Shown here piece after piece: positions 10,418 to 21,990 of a stretch of 64,000 bases of DNA. Under the pieces are notes generated by a model that was given only the letters and a program-made list of their open reading frames with translations, searched no databases and was not told the origin of the DNA. Each line of letters starts with the position of its first letter. Position 1 is the stretch's first letter. The position numbers and the translations under genes were made by a program. This stretch comes from Girardinichthys multiradiatus (lineage: Eukaryota > Chordata > Actinopteri > Cyprinodontiformes > Goodeidae), in NCBI RefSeq assembly GCF_021462225.1, contig NC_061794.1, positions 45,632,914 to 45,696,913 on the forward strand, in the 5' to 3' direction.

Positions 10418-13400
10418 AGTTAAAAACGTTTTGTTTGGTCCATGAGTATTTTGACAAAAAGTTTAGACGACACTAATTTAGGTCCTAAGAACTTTAAAAC
10501 ACTAAACCATCTTTCCAGTTTATTCCTGTTCTAAACATCAGAGATGTTGACATCCTTTGACTTCTGCATCCAGACCGTTTCGGCCACTAGATTGAACCAG
10601 GAAAACAAACGAAATAAAAGATCAACCCAAACATTCGCAGGTGAGGGTAAAGTAGAAAAGTGAAGAATGGTGAGGAGGAGAGTGGAAAACACTGAATGGG
10701 TCGGGTCTCAATGGGCTCGGTATTGTTCTGTAAATACTATGACACTGTCGGACTTTTTTTCTCAAGATTATCTCGCTACAAGATTGTGTTATCGGGCCAT
10801 GCCTTGATTCAAACTGATGATTCTTTTTCTGGTCAAATCCACTATGTGGAAAGCCTACCTTGTCTTATAATAATGTACTTTTTTACTGTGCTAGATGAGA
10901 GAAGATAATTCAGTAAAACCTAGTTTTCTAGAATTTTTAAATCCTTTCCAGGAAAACTCTAATTCCTTGTGCAACTTCCAAAGATTCGGAACTTCAGACC
11001 CCTCATCCGTTTTTATCGTTAAAGCCTAACAAATAGACGAAACAAACATAAAACGTGCAACAAGCCACAAACATTCATGCTTTCAATTAAAGAGGTCACA
11101 TTGTGGTTACATGTAGGTGCTACAATCAGGCTAATAAACCTTTGTAACTGAGCATGCTCAGATGACAAGTTGGAAGGCAGATATGGGTGCATTCTTCCCA
11201 CCACACAGCTGGTATGACCCAAATCCGGTTTTTGACAAACATTTAATGATCGATAAACATTTAGTAAAAAGCATCTTTGAGTTCTACTTGTTGATGAGAA
11301 CACCAGTATAATAACCATGTTCTTAAATAAGCTGCTTAGTAAGTGCTGAGATTATTTTAGATATATACATTTAATCAGTGCATTGAAATCATCATATAGA
11401 TCCAGGGTTGAATCCCATCAGTGAATTTGCTCATGAAGGTCCAGCTGCAGCGTCTGAGGAGCAGCTTCCTCTCTTGAAAACCCGCAGACAGAAAAACATG
11501 TTTTGGTGCCAGACCCATCCTCCCTTAAGGACACAGAACGTTTCTTCCTGCTTGAATCAGACCAGACCCAGAATAGACTGACGCTGCTATCTGCCTACTA
11601 TCACACAATGAGCTCATTTTGATATAAGGACTGAAGTAAGAACTGTTCTGCCCTGAACAGTTCTTACTGTTCAGGGAAGTAAGTATAAAAATAAGCCACT
11701 GGCTTTTATTTTTTAACTCTTCCCTTAAATGTCTTGGATTTATTTGGATTCCCGTTCTCAGAAATGGTCAGCAAATACGAAACAACCCCAGTTAGAATTA
11801 TTGGGAAAAATAAACTGGCTGTGGGAAGTATATGTACGTCATTAATTTTCTGCCTTGAATTTTTGTCCACAATGTTCCTTTGGGTTTTGCTTCAGTGCTC
11901 AGATAAAACCTATTGTTCTTTTTTATTTGCCTTTTCAGAGTCTGCAGGTTTTTGTAAGGTTCACTGTATTTTAACCCAAAATGAAATGCCAGCCGGTTGC
12001 TGTGTCTTTAGTTCACTAACCTCATAGACCTTTGCTGCTGCTGCTAGATGGTTTCAGCTCAGCTTCCTGAGGAGGTTCTGTTTTTCTGGAAGTTATGTTT
12101 TACTGGTCTTAGTTGTTTAGACAAAACCATCAGGAATCAAGAAGAAAAAAAAATGAACAGTTTCAGGGTCCAATACAAACTTCAATCGCTTTAGATAGTA
12201 AACAAAGAATAAGCATCAAGTGATCATGGATTAAAGAGTAGCAACATTACCCTTAAGTAAAACATGTTTTTATACATATTAAAGGTTCAAAACTAACTTT
12301 GATAAGGTGTCACACCGTGTCACTAAAGAGCAGTTCTGAATAGATCTGTTTACTGACCCGATAAAACTTCTTAAAGCTGTTTTTATATGTTTATTCTGGT
12401 CTCATGTTGCTCGCATCCATTTAATTTGGTTTTAAATGTAAAATTGGTTTAAAGACAATGTTCCCTAGAATTTCTTTATCGGCAGTAATTTTCATTAATG
12501 AAGAAATTAAGGCCAGCAGATGGATGATAAAATGTTTAGTAAAGAGGCCAATGAGGAATCTTTGTGAGGGTTAGAAATCTGCAGGGACAAAAGGAGACAT
12601 TTGCTCTTCTTAATGTGACAGTAAATATTGGTTTCAGTCGGGTCAGCGCCAGCAGATTGTTTGAGTTTCTCCTCTTTCCTAAGTTCATTCTGAAATGAAA
12701 GACGTGGGGGAGGTGAGAGCAACGGGAGGGAGGGAAGACAGACTTCAGAGGAAGTAGGAGGTCAAGAAGTTTGTCCCTTTATATTAGGTTTTATGCACAT
12801 TTTACTGCATCTGAAAAACACAGAATTGTACAGAAAGTCTTAAAAATGTTCAAACTGTTTGCATTTCTACCAACATGTTGACCTAAATTTCCCCTCTGGA
12901 CTTTTACTACCAATCTGGTTTTGTCAGGTCACAGGAGGAGTTTTTTAAACTACATAATTACTTCATCAATCCCAAAAATCAGATACTTTCCCCATGGAGA
13001 CCAATTATTGTTTCCCAGCTTCCTTCAAGTTGCATGCATGCATGACCTAAATGTTGTGCTAATGTTCGACTGATACTCGTCCATTTCACATTATATCAGA
13101 TGGAGGCTGAACTATGATTATCTGTGTGCCTGAGTGCAGTTTTCAGGTTGTATAGCTGCAGGAGAAGATGACACTCAGGAGAAGAAGGGAAGGAAGGCAA
13201 GCTGGAGGGAGCGTTTTCTTATAGTAAAGCCATAAAGTGGTGAATGGGAGTGCAACAGAGAGGAATGGGGGGAAATGACGGCAAACTTCGGCTGCACATG
13301 TTTCAAACCTCTCTGCTGCCTATTTGAAATTGCTTGTTAAACTGCAAACCAGTAACCCCAACACAGGAATCAGATTAATTTATTCAGAGGAAGAACATCA

Positions 13401-13745
13401 GTATGTCAAGATGTACCGATGAGAGATTTTCTAATCTGTAGTTTTTGGAAAGCTTCAACCTGCTGATAACAGTTTCATTCTGTACGAATCTCTCTTTAAG
13501 AACCACATGAGTGGTCATTATTATTTATAAGAACAGAGGTGGCGTCTCATCATTAGCGTAAGAGAGCAGTCGCTTTATAACAGAGGTTTACTCCTTTAAA
13601 ACAAAGAATTTAATCTGAGACAACATTTTAAACTGGCTTTAAAATACCCTAGTTGGAAATTGTAATATAAGTCCAGACTTCGACTAGGCCGCTTCAAAAG
13701 ATTTTCGTTTTGATTTCCAGAATGATAGATATAAGTTGGTTTGTT
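10418..13745. other. intronic sequence without supported gene
   Basis: Apart from the hairpins near 11650, I see no repeats I can name and no coding signal. A 97-codon frame at 11734-12027 has no recognised domain. Confidence 0.4.
11635..11676. repeat. two overlapping alternative hairpins
   Basis: AGTAAGAACTGTTC (11635-11648) pairs with GAACAGTTCTTACT (11655-11668). CCCTGAACAG (11651-11660) can instead pair with CTGTTCAGGG (11667-11676). The two folds exclude each other. No gene context suggests a function. Confidence 0.8.
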
Positions 13746-13802
13746 TTAAATAGAATAGAATAGAAATATACTTCGATTGTCCCACAGTGGGGAAATTTAG
13801 GT
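13746..13802 (-). repeat. LINE-type 3' end (reverse), ATAGA tail
   Basis: AATAGAATAGAATAGAAAT is followed by ACTTCGATTGTCCCACAGTG, a pattern found at the 3' ends of fish LINE or SINE copies read backwards. It is too short to classify further. Confidence 0.5.
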
Positions 13803-14271
13803 GTGTCATATGCAAAGCAAAAAGGCAGATGGAAGCATACAGGTTTGATCTTTATTTGCTTTTAGTGTTTTGTGTTGCTATTTAAAATCCTATTGCCTAC
13901 TTCATGTTGTCATACAGGTTCCCTTTGAGTGAATTCTTGATTCTGCTGGTCTATCATTATATTATACTATTATACTTAAACATATTATTGGGTAACAAAT
14001 AACTAAAGAGTTTAAACAAAACAAATAAAGAAATATCGAAGAAATAAAATCCATAAAAAACTGTGAAAAGTGAAACAATTAAAAACCAGATTGGTGTTTA
14101 ACTTTGTTTCCAAACCAACCATGACTCAATAGTTTATCTAGATAGTTTAAAATTCACATCAAGAGTGTAGATAAGCAGGTGATATATTCTAGAGTTCGCC
14201 TTCATTGAAAATGGGCAAATTATGATGAGCTGAAGCAGCTCCAGTACATCTATTGTAGTACATCTTAATAA

Positions 14272-14420
14272 ATTACAATATTATTGAAAAGTTCATTTTT
14301 TTATTAACTTGCACCATATTATATAGATGAATTCCACACAGACTGATGTTTCCAAGCCTTTATTTCAGTTAGTTATGATGATTTCTGCCTACATTGAATG
14401 AAAACAGGACATCTGGGGTC
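14272..14420. repeat. degraded teleost repeat
   Basis: TTACAATATTATTGAAAAGTT, AGCCTTTATTTCAG and CATTGAATGAAAAC resemble a fish DNA-transposon repeat, recalled. The copy is degraded and its limits are uncertain. Confidence 0.4.
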
Positions 14421-15555
14421 AGAAAATAATATCAGACCTTTGTTTATGCTTCAGGTCATTATTGTTTTCCTTTACCATGTCTCTGTTTTTAAGAGGAAGC
14501 TGGTATATTCTGTTGATCGAATTTGCTGACGGTGCTTAATCAATTTATAGACACAATTCTTAATTCCAGGTTATAAAATCTCTGTGAGGCAGTGGAAATC
14601 TCCGAGTCCAGTCAGGGTTTTCCACAAATTATTTGGATATTCACAGCTGTTTGCCTGATCCTGTCACCCTGTGACCATCAGCATGTTCCCCTCACAGCTC
14701 GGCTGCTCTGCCGTCTGAGCAGATGGAGATACAAACATTTCTTCCTGGCTAATGTTAGAGGATACTGAGGGAAGCCAGCTGAGGGCTGCCTGCAGATGCT
14801 GTTTACTGTTGAAGCTGACAGCTGGGGAGCCTCAGCGTTCCCTGCCTCACACTGAAACTTTAACACATACTGGACATACTTGGCATGGTACAGACAATCT
14901 CCGTCTGCTGGAATAACAGGCATAACACGTAACAAATGCAAAGCCTGCTTATACTGAAATGACTAAATGACCGTAAAGTCATTTTTATTGAAAGTTTTCT
15001 CTACAGAGAACACCTTGAAGCTCCTTACCTGCTGGGAAAAATAGTCTTTTTAAAGAAACTGATCTGACTTGTGGAGACGTGTGTTTGTTCTTTTATAACA
15101 GAAATCTTTCCCTTTGTTTTGGTGAGACAAAGAAACTCCAGAGAAAAATGTGAATATTCCCAGAAATGTTAATATTCCAGCTCAAAAAAATAGAAAATGA
15201 AGAACATTCTTAGTCTTTCTACCTCTACCTTAGTGCTTATATACAAATGTTTTCTAAAATACATCAGTGATTGCACCCCAACCAGGGCTGCACAGCCTGG
15301 AATAACTCTCCCAGACCGGGGAGGCTGCAGGTTACGTCCTGCTACCACAATGCTGCAACTATGGCTTCCATGCAACTTCAGGTTGGGCCTGCATGGCCAG
15401 TTTTTGCTGCAAATTCTCAATGAACCACAGGTTCACTTCATCCTGGACCCTGACATCCTGCCACTGCGATAATAAACCATCGCAATCTGGCCATGCTCTG
15501 ATCCGCACAGACTGGTAGATTGTGGACGTATTCTAGAGCTGATGTTTGTGTACTT
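14421..15555. other. no gene seen
   Basis: The region has short open frames only. The stretch near 15280-15380 has a CpG-bearing, SINE-like look (GAGGCTGCAGGTTACGTCC) but no convincing tRNA-type promoter boxes. Confidence 0.35.
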
Positions 15556-15660
15556 CATCAGAATCAGAATCAGAAAAGCTTTATTGCCAAGTACGTTTTT
15601 GGACATACAAGGAATTTGTTTTGGCGTAGTCGGTGCAATACAATACAAATTAAACAGTAT
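15556..15660 (-). repeat. LINE/SINE 3' end fragment (reverse)
   Basis: AATCAGAATCAGAAAAGCTT, TTATTGCCAAGTACGTTTTT and ACATACAAGGAATTTG are well-known fish repeat pieces. The tail is a (GATTCT)n type read backwards. Confidence 0.6.
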
Positions 15661-15845
15661 AAAGTGGCATCTAATTGCTGCCAAATATGACAATTTGGTC
15701 CGATATCAATATCCGATATTAATATTGCTGTTATGGCTGATAACTGATATTTGCAGAGTTTATATATATTTTATATATTTCCCCACCCCTTGGAAATCAT
15801 GGAAAAAAGGACTAAAATCCCAAATTTTTATAACCATGACTGGTC

Positions 15846-15848
<3 letters not shown>

Positions 15849-15899
<51 letters not shown>
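15849..15899. repeat. (AT)n microsatellite
   Basis: About 50 bp of uninterrupted AT, continuing an A/T-rich stretch in which TATATATTTTATATATT occurs just upstream. The tyrosine/isoleucine reading across it is an artefact. Confidence 0.95.
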
Positions 15900-15901
<2 letters not shown>

Positions 15902-17197
15902 GTATTTTATATGCTCTAATATATACTGGCTGTCATCACTCTTCCTTGGGACAACCTGCTCTCGTTTTCCTCCTCTTTATCTCATGCTCCCCTCAGATTC
16001 TCACTAATTATGGAATACAGCCCAGCTGTCTGTCATTATGAGGCGTCGACAAAACTCTTTAAAGGATCTATGGATCAGGAAGATGGAAAAAGTCAAGGTC
16101 AAGGCAGAGGAAGCCTCCCTTCCTCCTCCTTCTATCCTCCCGTTCTTGCCCTTTCCCCCATCGTCTGACCTTTTTTTAGAAACATTTGGAAAACGTTCAG
16201 CTTTTTTTTCCACTTCGACTGGGAGTAAGTGGTCTCTAAAGCTCATTATATGCCAGCTGACTCTTGATCTGCGGAAAGAAAGAAGTTTAAAAATAATTAT
16301 TTCCCCTGCTTCTGATCTTGTTTGGCCTATTTTCACACCAGCTTCTAGTCCAGTCTGAAACACTGAATCCATCAGTGGACAGGATGAAAGTTAAACATAA
16401 TTTTCCAACCACTGTTGTTTGTGACATTGAAGATTTCAAACTCTGCAGAAAGACAAATCACCAGAAGTGTCCAAAATAATGACCTTTTCCCCTCTGGACT
16501 CCTCTACCTTCGCTCCCCCTCCACCTTCATCCTCCCGGGAGCTGATAAGAGTCTGGGAAGACGAGTCCATCCGTGTTTCCATGATGGGAGCCATCTCTCT
16601 TATCTTCTCGTCCTCCTTCCCTTCCACAGCTCTTACCAACATCTGCCTTTCTTTTCCTACTATCTTTACATTTGGCCTTTCTATTACTGTGTAGCTAATA
16701 TCAAGGCTGCAAACTGTTGGAGCTTTTATTTCAACATATTTTGGAATATGCCCAAATGCATGGACCATCATGGAATTATATCATCATGGAAAATACAACA
16801 ATAATCAGCAGAAAATGATTTACAGACCCATGAAAGGAGAATTATAGAAATATTCATGCATGAATTTAGACAAATTTGGTATTTTAGGGTGAGAGAAATT
16901 AGTTGGTTAGCTTCTGCTTATTTAAATTTCTCCTTTTGATGGTCTTATAAACAGATAAGACCCTAAAAATGTGTTTATTTAAAATGTCCTCCTAAAATCC
17001 ACCATTTTTGTGTTTCTTGAAAGAAGCTGTTTCGATAGTTCATGATGTGTTGTCTCAACTTACTTCTACATTAAAATACACAGAGTATTTGAAGGAGCCA
17101 CAGTCCTGAGCCATTTTCAAAGTACATCATAAAACCAGATGAGAAAATCGCTCATATGACTGAAAGAGATGCTGATCGTACTAAAACTGTTAATTCA
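15900..17197. other. no gene seen
   Basis: Several short open frames on both strands overlap one another without known motifs; the pyrimidine-rich part near 16100-16200 is the cause of proline/serine-rich readings. Confidence 0.35.
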
Positions 17198-17248
17198 TTG
17201 TTACTGAGACTTATTTACATTAAACCATAAAAGTTGCATGGTATATCA
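17198..17248. repeat. 51-bp direct repeat, left copy (target duplication)
   Basis: The sequence beginning TTGTTACTGAGACTTATTTA is repeated without mismatch at 18175-18225 on the other side of the LINE insert. It reads as a long target-site duplication. Confidence 0.85.
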
Positions 17249-18174
17249 CCATTATTCAATTCAATTCAATTCAGTTTTATTTATATAGCGCCAATTCACA
17301 ACACATGTTGTCTCAAGGCTCTTCACAACAGTCAGGTTCATACATTCCAATTAATCCTAATCATTGAACAGTTCAGTCAGATTCAGTTATTTATTCAAAT
17401 CGGATAAAAAGTTTTTCTATCTAAGGAAACCCAGCAGATTGCATCCAGTCAGTGACTTGCAGCATTCACTCCTCCTGGATGAGCATGTAGAGACAGTGGA
17501 CAGTCACTGGTGTTGACTTTGCAGCAATCCCTCATACTGAGCATGCATGTAGCGACAGTGGAGAGGAAAAACTCCCTTTTAACAGGAAGAAACCTCCAGC
17601 AGAACCAGAACCAGGCTCAGTGTGAGCGGCCATCTGCCACGACCGACTGGGGGTTTGAGAGAACAGAGCAGAGACACAAAGAAAACAAAGAAGCACTGAT
17701 CCAGGAGTACTTTCTATGGGAAGGAAAAGTAAATGTTAATGGATGTAGCTCCTTTAGTCGTTTCACCTAGAAAGAAAGAACATATAAACTCTGAGCCAGT
17801 TTTCAAGGTTAGAGTCTGAAAGAGAGCACATAGAGTTAGTCACAGTAGAAGCTCAGTGAATCCCCATGTCTAGGAGAGAGGAAGGGTTAAACCATGAAAG
17901 ACAGGGCTATGTGGATCATCTGTAGAGGGTGAGCATTAAGTTGTTGCCAGCAGAAGCTTGGACGATGCCTCTCTCCAGAAAAGTGTCACAGGTAGACACA
18001 GAGCCAGGCCAGGTGTAGCTTCTAGGAAGAGAAAAGAGAGAACAAAGTTAAAAGCTGAAATAACAGCAAATAATGCAAAATTGGAGAGTAGTGTGAGAAT
18101 GTAGCGAAGAGGGTGAAAGTGGTCATTATGTCCTCCAGCAGCCTAAGCCTATAGCAGCATAACTACAGAGATAG
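17249..18174 (-). mobile_element. 5'-truncated LINE (CR1/L2-like) insertion
   Basis: The insert begins with a reverse tail (TTCAATTCAATTCAATTCAG) and the very common fish motif TATATAGCGCCAATTCACAA, then ACTCCCTTTTAACAGGAAG and GAAACCTCCAGCAGAACC. Such copies run antisense to lama5. It is flanked by a perfect 51-bp direct repeat (17198-17248 and 18175-18225), which marks it as one complete insertion event of 926 bp. No reverse transcriptase was found inside. Confidence 0.7.
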
Positions 18175-18225
18175 TTGTTACTGAGACTTATTTACATTAA
18201 ACCATAAAAGTTGCATGGTATATCA
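18175..18225. repeat. 51-bp direct repeat, right copy (target duplication)
   Basis: Identical to 17198-17248. The first base after the repeats differs (C on the left, A on the right), so the match stops sharply. Confidence 0.85.
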
Positions 18226-20189
18226 ACCTTATGCTGTCAGATTAAATAAAAAAGGTGTAGAAAAAGTAGTAAAAAAAATTATTTTTTTCCTGCTTCATGA
18301 TGTTTAGCATCATAATTTCTTCTACTATCAAATGAAAAACTGCGCGTTGTGCTGCGTTGTCCTCTGCAGACAGTTCAGCTGTTTCTTCTCTGTCTTTGTT
18401 ATTGCAGAATTTTGTAGTTTGTGTTTGTAGATTATAGTGATAATATTCTGTGCTTATTTAAAAAGAGCTTGTGTTGTAACTTGTCTTACAATGCTGATGT
18501 TTTGGTTATACGACCTGTGACTTGTGACCAATGAGGGATGAGATCTCAGCTTGACGGGGAAGACAGCTTTAGACTCTATAGCTTATTAGAAATAAATAGA
18601 CAGACATTTTCTGATTTTCTTTGGGGTCTTACCTGTCGTTTCTGATTTAGATGATTCTTGGTGTTACTGATGACTAAAGCAGTTAAAGAGGAAAATGTGC
18701 TGTAGGTTCTTTGATAAGGGTCGTAGTTTGGAATCCAACAGAAAATAAAATAAATCACAGGATTATTTAAATTTATGTATCAAACTATTGGCCCCTAACC
18801 TGTATTTATTGTTAAACTTAAGTACATTCTGTTGTTTGATGCATTTAAAGACAGGAAATTGTGGGAGTTCTTAGTTTTGAAGCATTAATGAGAAGGAAAG
18901 ACAGAAGTGGTTATTTTCTGTTTGACCGCCTTATCACCGATCAGATCTGATCGACTGAAAATTGGCTGATTTTGATCTTTTAATTTGCTGAGCTCACTTT
19001 GCACCATTAGCATGTCAGGTAGCACAGAGTGCATAAATGCAGTGTATGTGAACATTTTAACTGGTGGTTTTCTGCAGATTTTATGTCACAAATAGTAATG
19101 CACCAATAAATTTGCAATTGATTGAAACTGGCTAACTTTGCTCGGACCCATGTCAGACATGGAAATGTCCAAACATTTAATTCCCTGTTCATTAAATGCA
19201 TCACACAAACTGTTTAAGTTGCAGTCCTTGGAAAGAAAACTGTAATTCCCAAAATCAGAATCAGGGGGTCAGGTCTCAATGAAACAGGAACTTGGTATCG
19301 GCCAGAACAAGCCAGATCGGTGCATGTCTTGTCTTTTATGTAAGATGAACCAAAGCTCAGATGATTTCTCCTTGAAAGATGGTGATATTTCTTTTTTTTT
19401 TTTTTTGGGATATGTTGGTATTTCCAAGTCTGTGAAATTGCTGGAATGCAAACAGCAGATTGCCATGTCTTCACCCAGCTTCTCTCTTCTTGCTAGGACT
19501 TGCTGAAGATGACATGCTTGCGTCGAAGCATTTAACACTACACAAACTGTCATGAGGATTGAAGGGGGAGGAAAAAGCAGTCATCTTTACATTTGAGGCA
19601 TGTTTTAAAGACGCTGAGCTCACTCACCAGCTGAGCGTGTACGGACCAGCTGTTCTGTGGACGTATATGTGTAAGGAAGTAACCTGAGTCTGTACATCTG
19701 GTGCCTCTGGGCATTGAAATCCCACCTGGAAAACAGTGGTTTTAAGATAAAGGTGGTGGTTTTAGAAAATGTGCAAGTTGCCATTAGGCACAGTTCTCCA
19801 GAAGTACTGGTTGGTCTACCTAAGCCTTTTAATTTAGAAACCTGTAGGTAATGTGCAGCTCTGAATTCTTGTTCTTTCTGGGTGTGGGAAAAAGATGATT
19901 AGAATCTGTGTTCAAGTTGAGGATCTGTCCTTTTCTCCCATCCCACTGTTCAGATTGCAGCACTAGATTTTGTGAGTAGCTTTTTGAGGTTGACAGGTCA
20001 GTTGTCTCTGTGCTGATTTTACTTCACGTAGTGGCAAATATCCACTGATGGCCTCTGGCGAACATAACAGGCAAGTGTGATTAGACAATTTTTTTATTCG
20101 TAGACCTTTTAAGGTAAGAGAATTTACACTCGCCAAATAGTGAGCAACTCAATGTATTTAGGCATCTCGCCGTATTTAAAATGACCTGC
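18226..20189. other. no gene seen
   Basis: No supported features beyond short homopolymers such as the T run near 19391-19406. Confidence 0.35.
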
Positions 20190-20520
20190 TGAAGTTCAAA
20201 ATGAATGTCAGAATGTGGAAGAAAGACCATTTAAGTGACTTTGAATGTAATATGGTTGTTGCTGCCACAAGGGCTGATCTCAGTATTTCAGAAACCGCTG
20301 ATCTACTGGGATTTTACGGACAACTATCTGTCATCTCTGGACATACAACACATCAAACCTTGAAGCAGATTGGCTACAGCAGCAGGATACACCCAGCGAC
20401 GCTGAGGCTACAACTCTCAGAGATTTACCGGAAGATTGAAAAAACTTTAGACTAATTTCAGCTGCAACATTAGAAAGTCAGAATATGGTGTAAACTATGT
20501 GGAACCATGGGTCCAAAAAA
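20190..20520 (+). mobile_element. Tc1-like transposon fragment
   Basis: The 5' part translates as DHLSDFECNMVVAATRADLS and ISETADLLGF, the start of a fish Tc1-like transposase helix-turn-helix. It then jumps to a TLKQIGYSSR-like stretch and a (L)RLQ-like stretch, so a middle segment has been deleted. It cannot encode a full protein. Confidence 0.65.
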
Positions 20521-21583
20521 CAAAAGAGTTTGTTTTTTACCTGAAAAGCTGATCGAATACTCTGCAACACACTGTAATGTCTTTCTCATTAGAATCCAGC
20601 TGTTTGTGCAGCTGCAAACCTCTGAAAGAAAGGGAAGACAAACTCTGGACAAAGACAACAGTGGATGAGTTGGAAAAACAGACACTGCTTTATCAAAGTA
20701 GAAGGAATGACCTCATGTTTGCAAAGAGGAGTTCAGACAGCAGCTCAATTCTCCAGAGTTACTCTCAAGTCTGTTGAAGAAGTCATTCAGATTCTCGCTA
20801 GCTCTGCAGGGGGTGTGTTCCTGCCTGCGTTTGTCTTCAGAGACAGATTCACTCACTGACCAGTGTCAGTTGGTCAACAAAGAACACATGGAAAAGATTA
20901 GTCCCAGAAGAGTGTTCTTCAGACACTGTATCTCTGGACGTCAGTGCCATCACCTAAAGCAAATATTGCCTTGGAGACCCAAACGAACATTACCATCTAG
21001 ACAATGTCCAGACTACAGCTAGGACGATGAGCTGGTTCGGCAGTTTATTAACGGCTGAACCCTGAACCCTTTGTGATAAAATCGGTGGTCAGCGCCAGAT
21101 CATAGTGGAGCACTGCTCACATTATCTGCTTCACATCTTCTCACCTGCTTGACCAACATGACTGCATTTGTTGGTGGCTCAGAGGCATGACAGCAGCAAA
21201 TGGACTTAATCCCCCATTCGGTCTGACTTACATAAATCACACCGAGGCGCCATGAAGGTGTCTCCTGGCTGTCTTGAAAGTGTGTTGAGAAAGTGTCCTA
21301 AATCTCTTCCAGAAGCTGACAGATGCAGCTGCAGCCCTGTCTGTTCTTTATAGCCCTCATTCTGGTATCCCTGCTCTCATCTGTACTGCTGAACTCATCA
21401 CCAACGACACACACCTACAGAACCATTTCTGTGGCTTAAGCTTTGAATTCAGTGTGTATAGAACATCCATTTAGAGGCTCTTTGGAGTAAACTGGTGCTG
21501 TGTTTTGAGATTCTGTACCAGTTATTCTACCTTTGTTCTGGATGAGTAGATATGATTATTTTTCCATTTGATCAAACTTATGT
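20521..21583. other. no gene seen
   Basis: I could not tie the open frames near 20577-21022 to any family. They are probably chance frames. Confidence 0.3.
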
Positions 21584-21990
21584 TGCATTCACGTCAGAGC
21601 TCTGGGCTGGGAATGAGGTCACATCTTGGTTGGATGTCGGGAATCGAGACTTGAGATTTGTTTTATTACGATAGCTACTGCTAGCAATAAAAGCCAATAA
21701 TAATATATTTTTGCTTAATTTTCTCCGCTCAAACACAAAAGGATATTTTACAGCATGTTGTGTGCACCTGGTTTATTAAGATACAAACCTTTAGAAGTGA
21801 TAATGTCTCTGCAGTGGCAACCTTTAGTACATTCTATATGTGTGCAGCCATATTGGATACAAAATTCAGGGTTGCTTGGTGAGATCCGACTTTCCCAGTC
21901 AGAATTTTGACGTCAAGTGGCATTCTTGACGTTTTTCCAACTGGGAACTAGGAGTCTCCGACTACCGACTACAAAGAAAGCGCAGCATTA
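21584..21990. mobile_element. possible miniature DNA transposon
   Basis: The stretch from GCATTCACGTCAGAGCTC to GAAAGCGCAGCATTAAAAG recalls a fish miniature element; GATCCGACTTTCCCAGTC and TTCTTGACGTTTTTCCAACT are characteristic inner pieces. Ends and class are uncertain. Confidence 0.4.

Noticed and set aside
15280..15380. tRNA-derived SINE
   Set aside because: The stretch has a loosely B-box-like sequence but no A box at proper spacing.
15542..15919. 125-codon frame on the + strand
   Set aside because: It spans a LINE-type tail and an (AT)n repeat; no domain.
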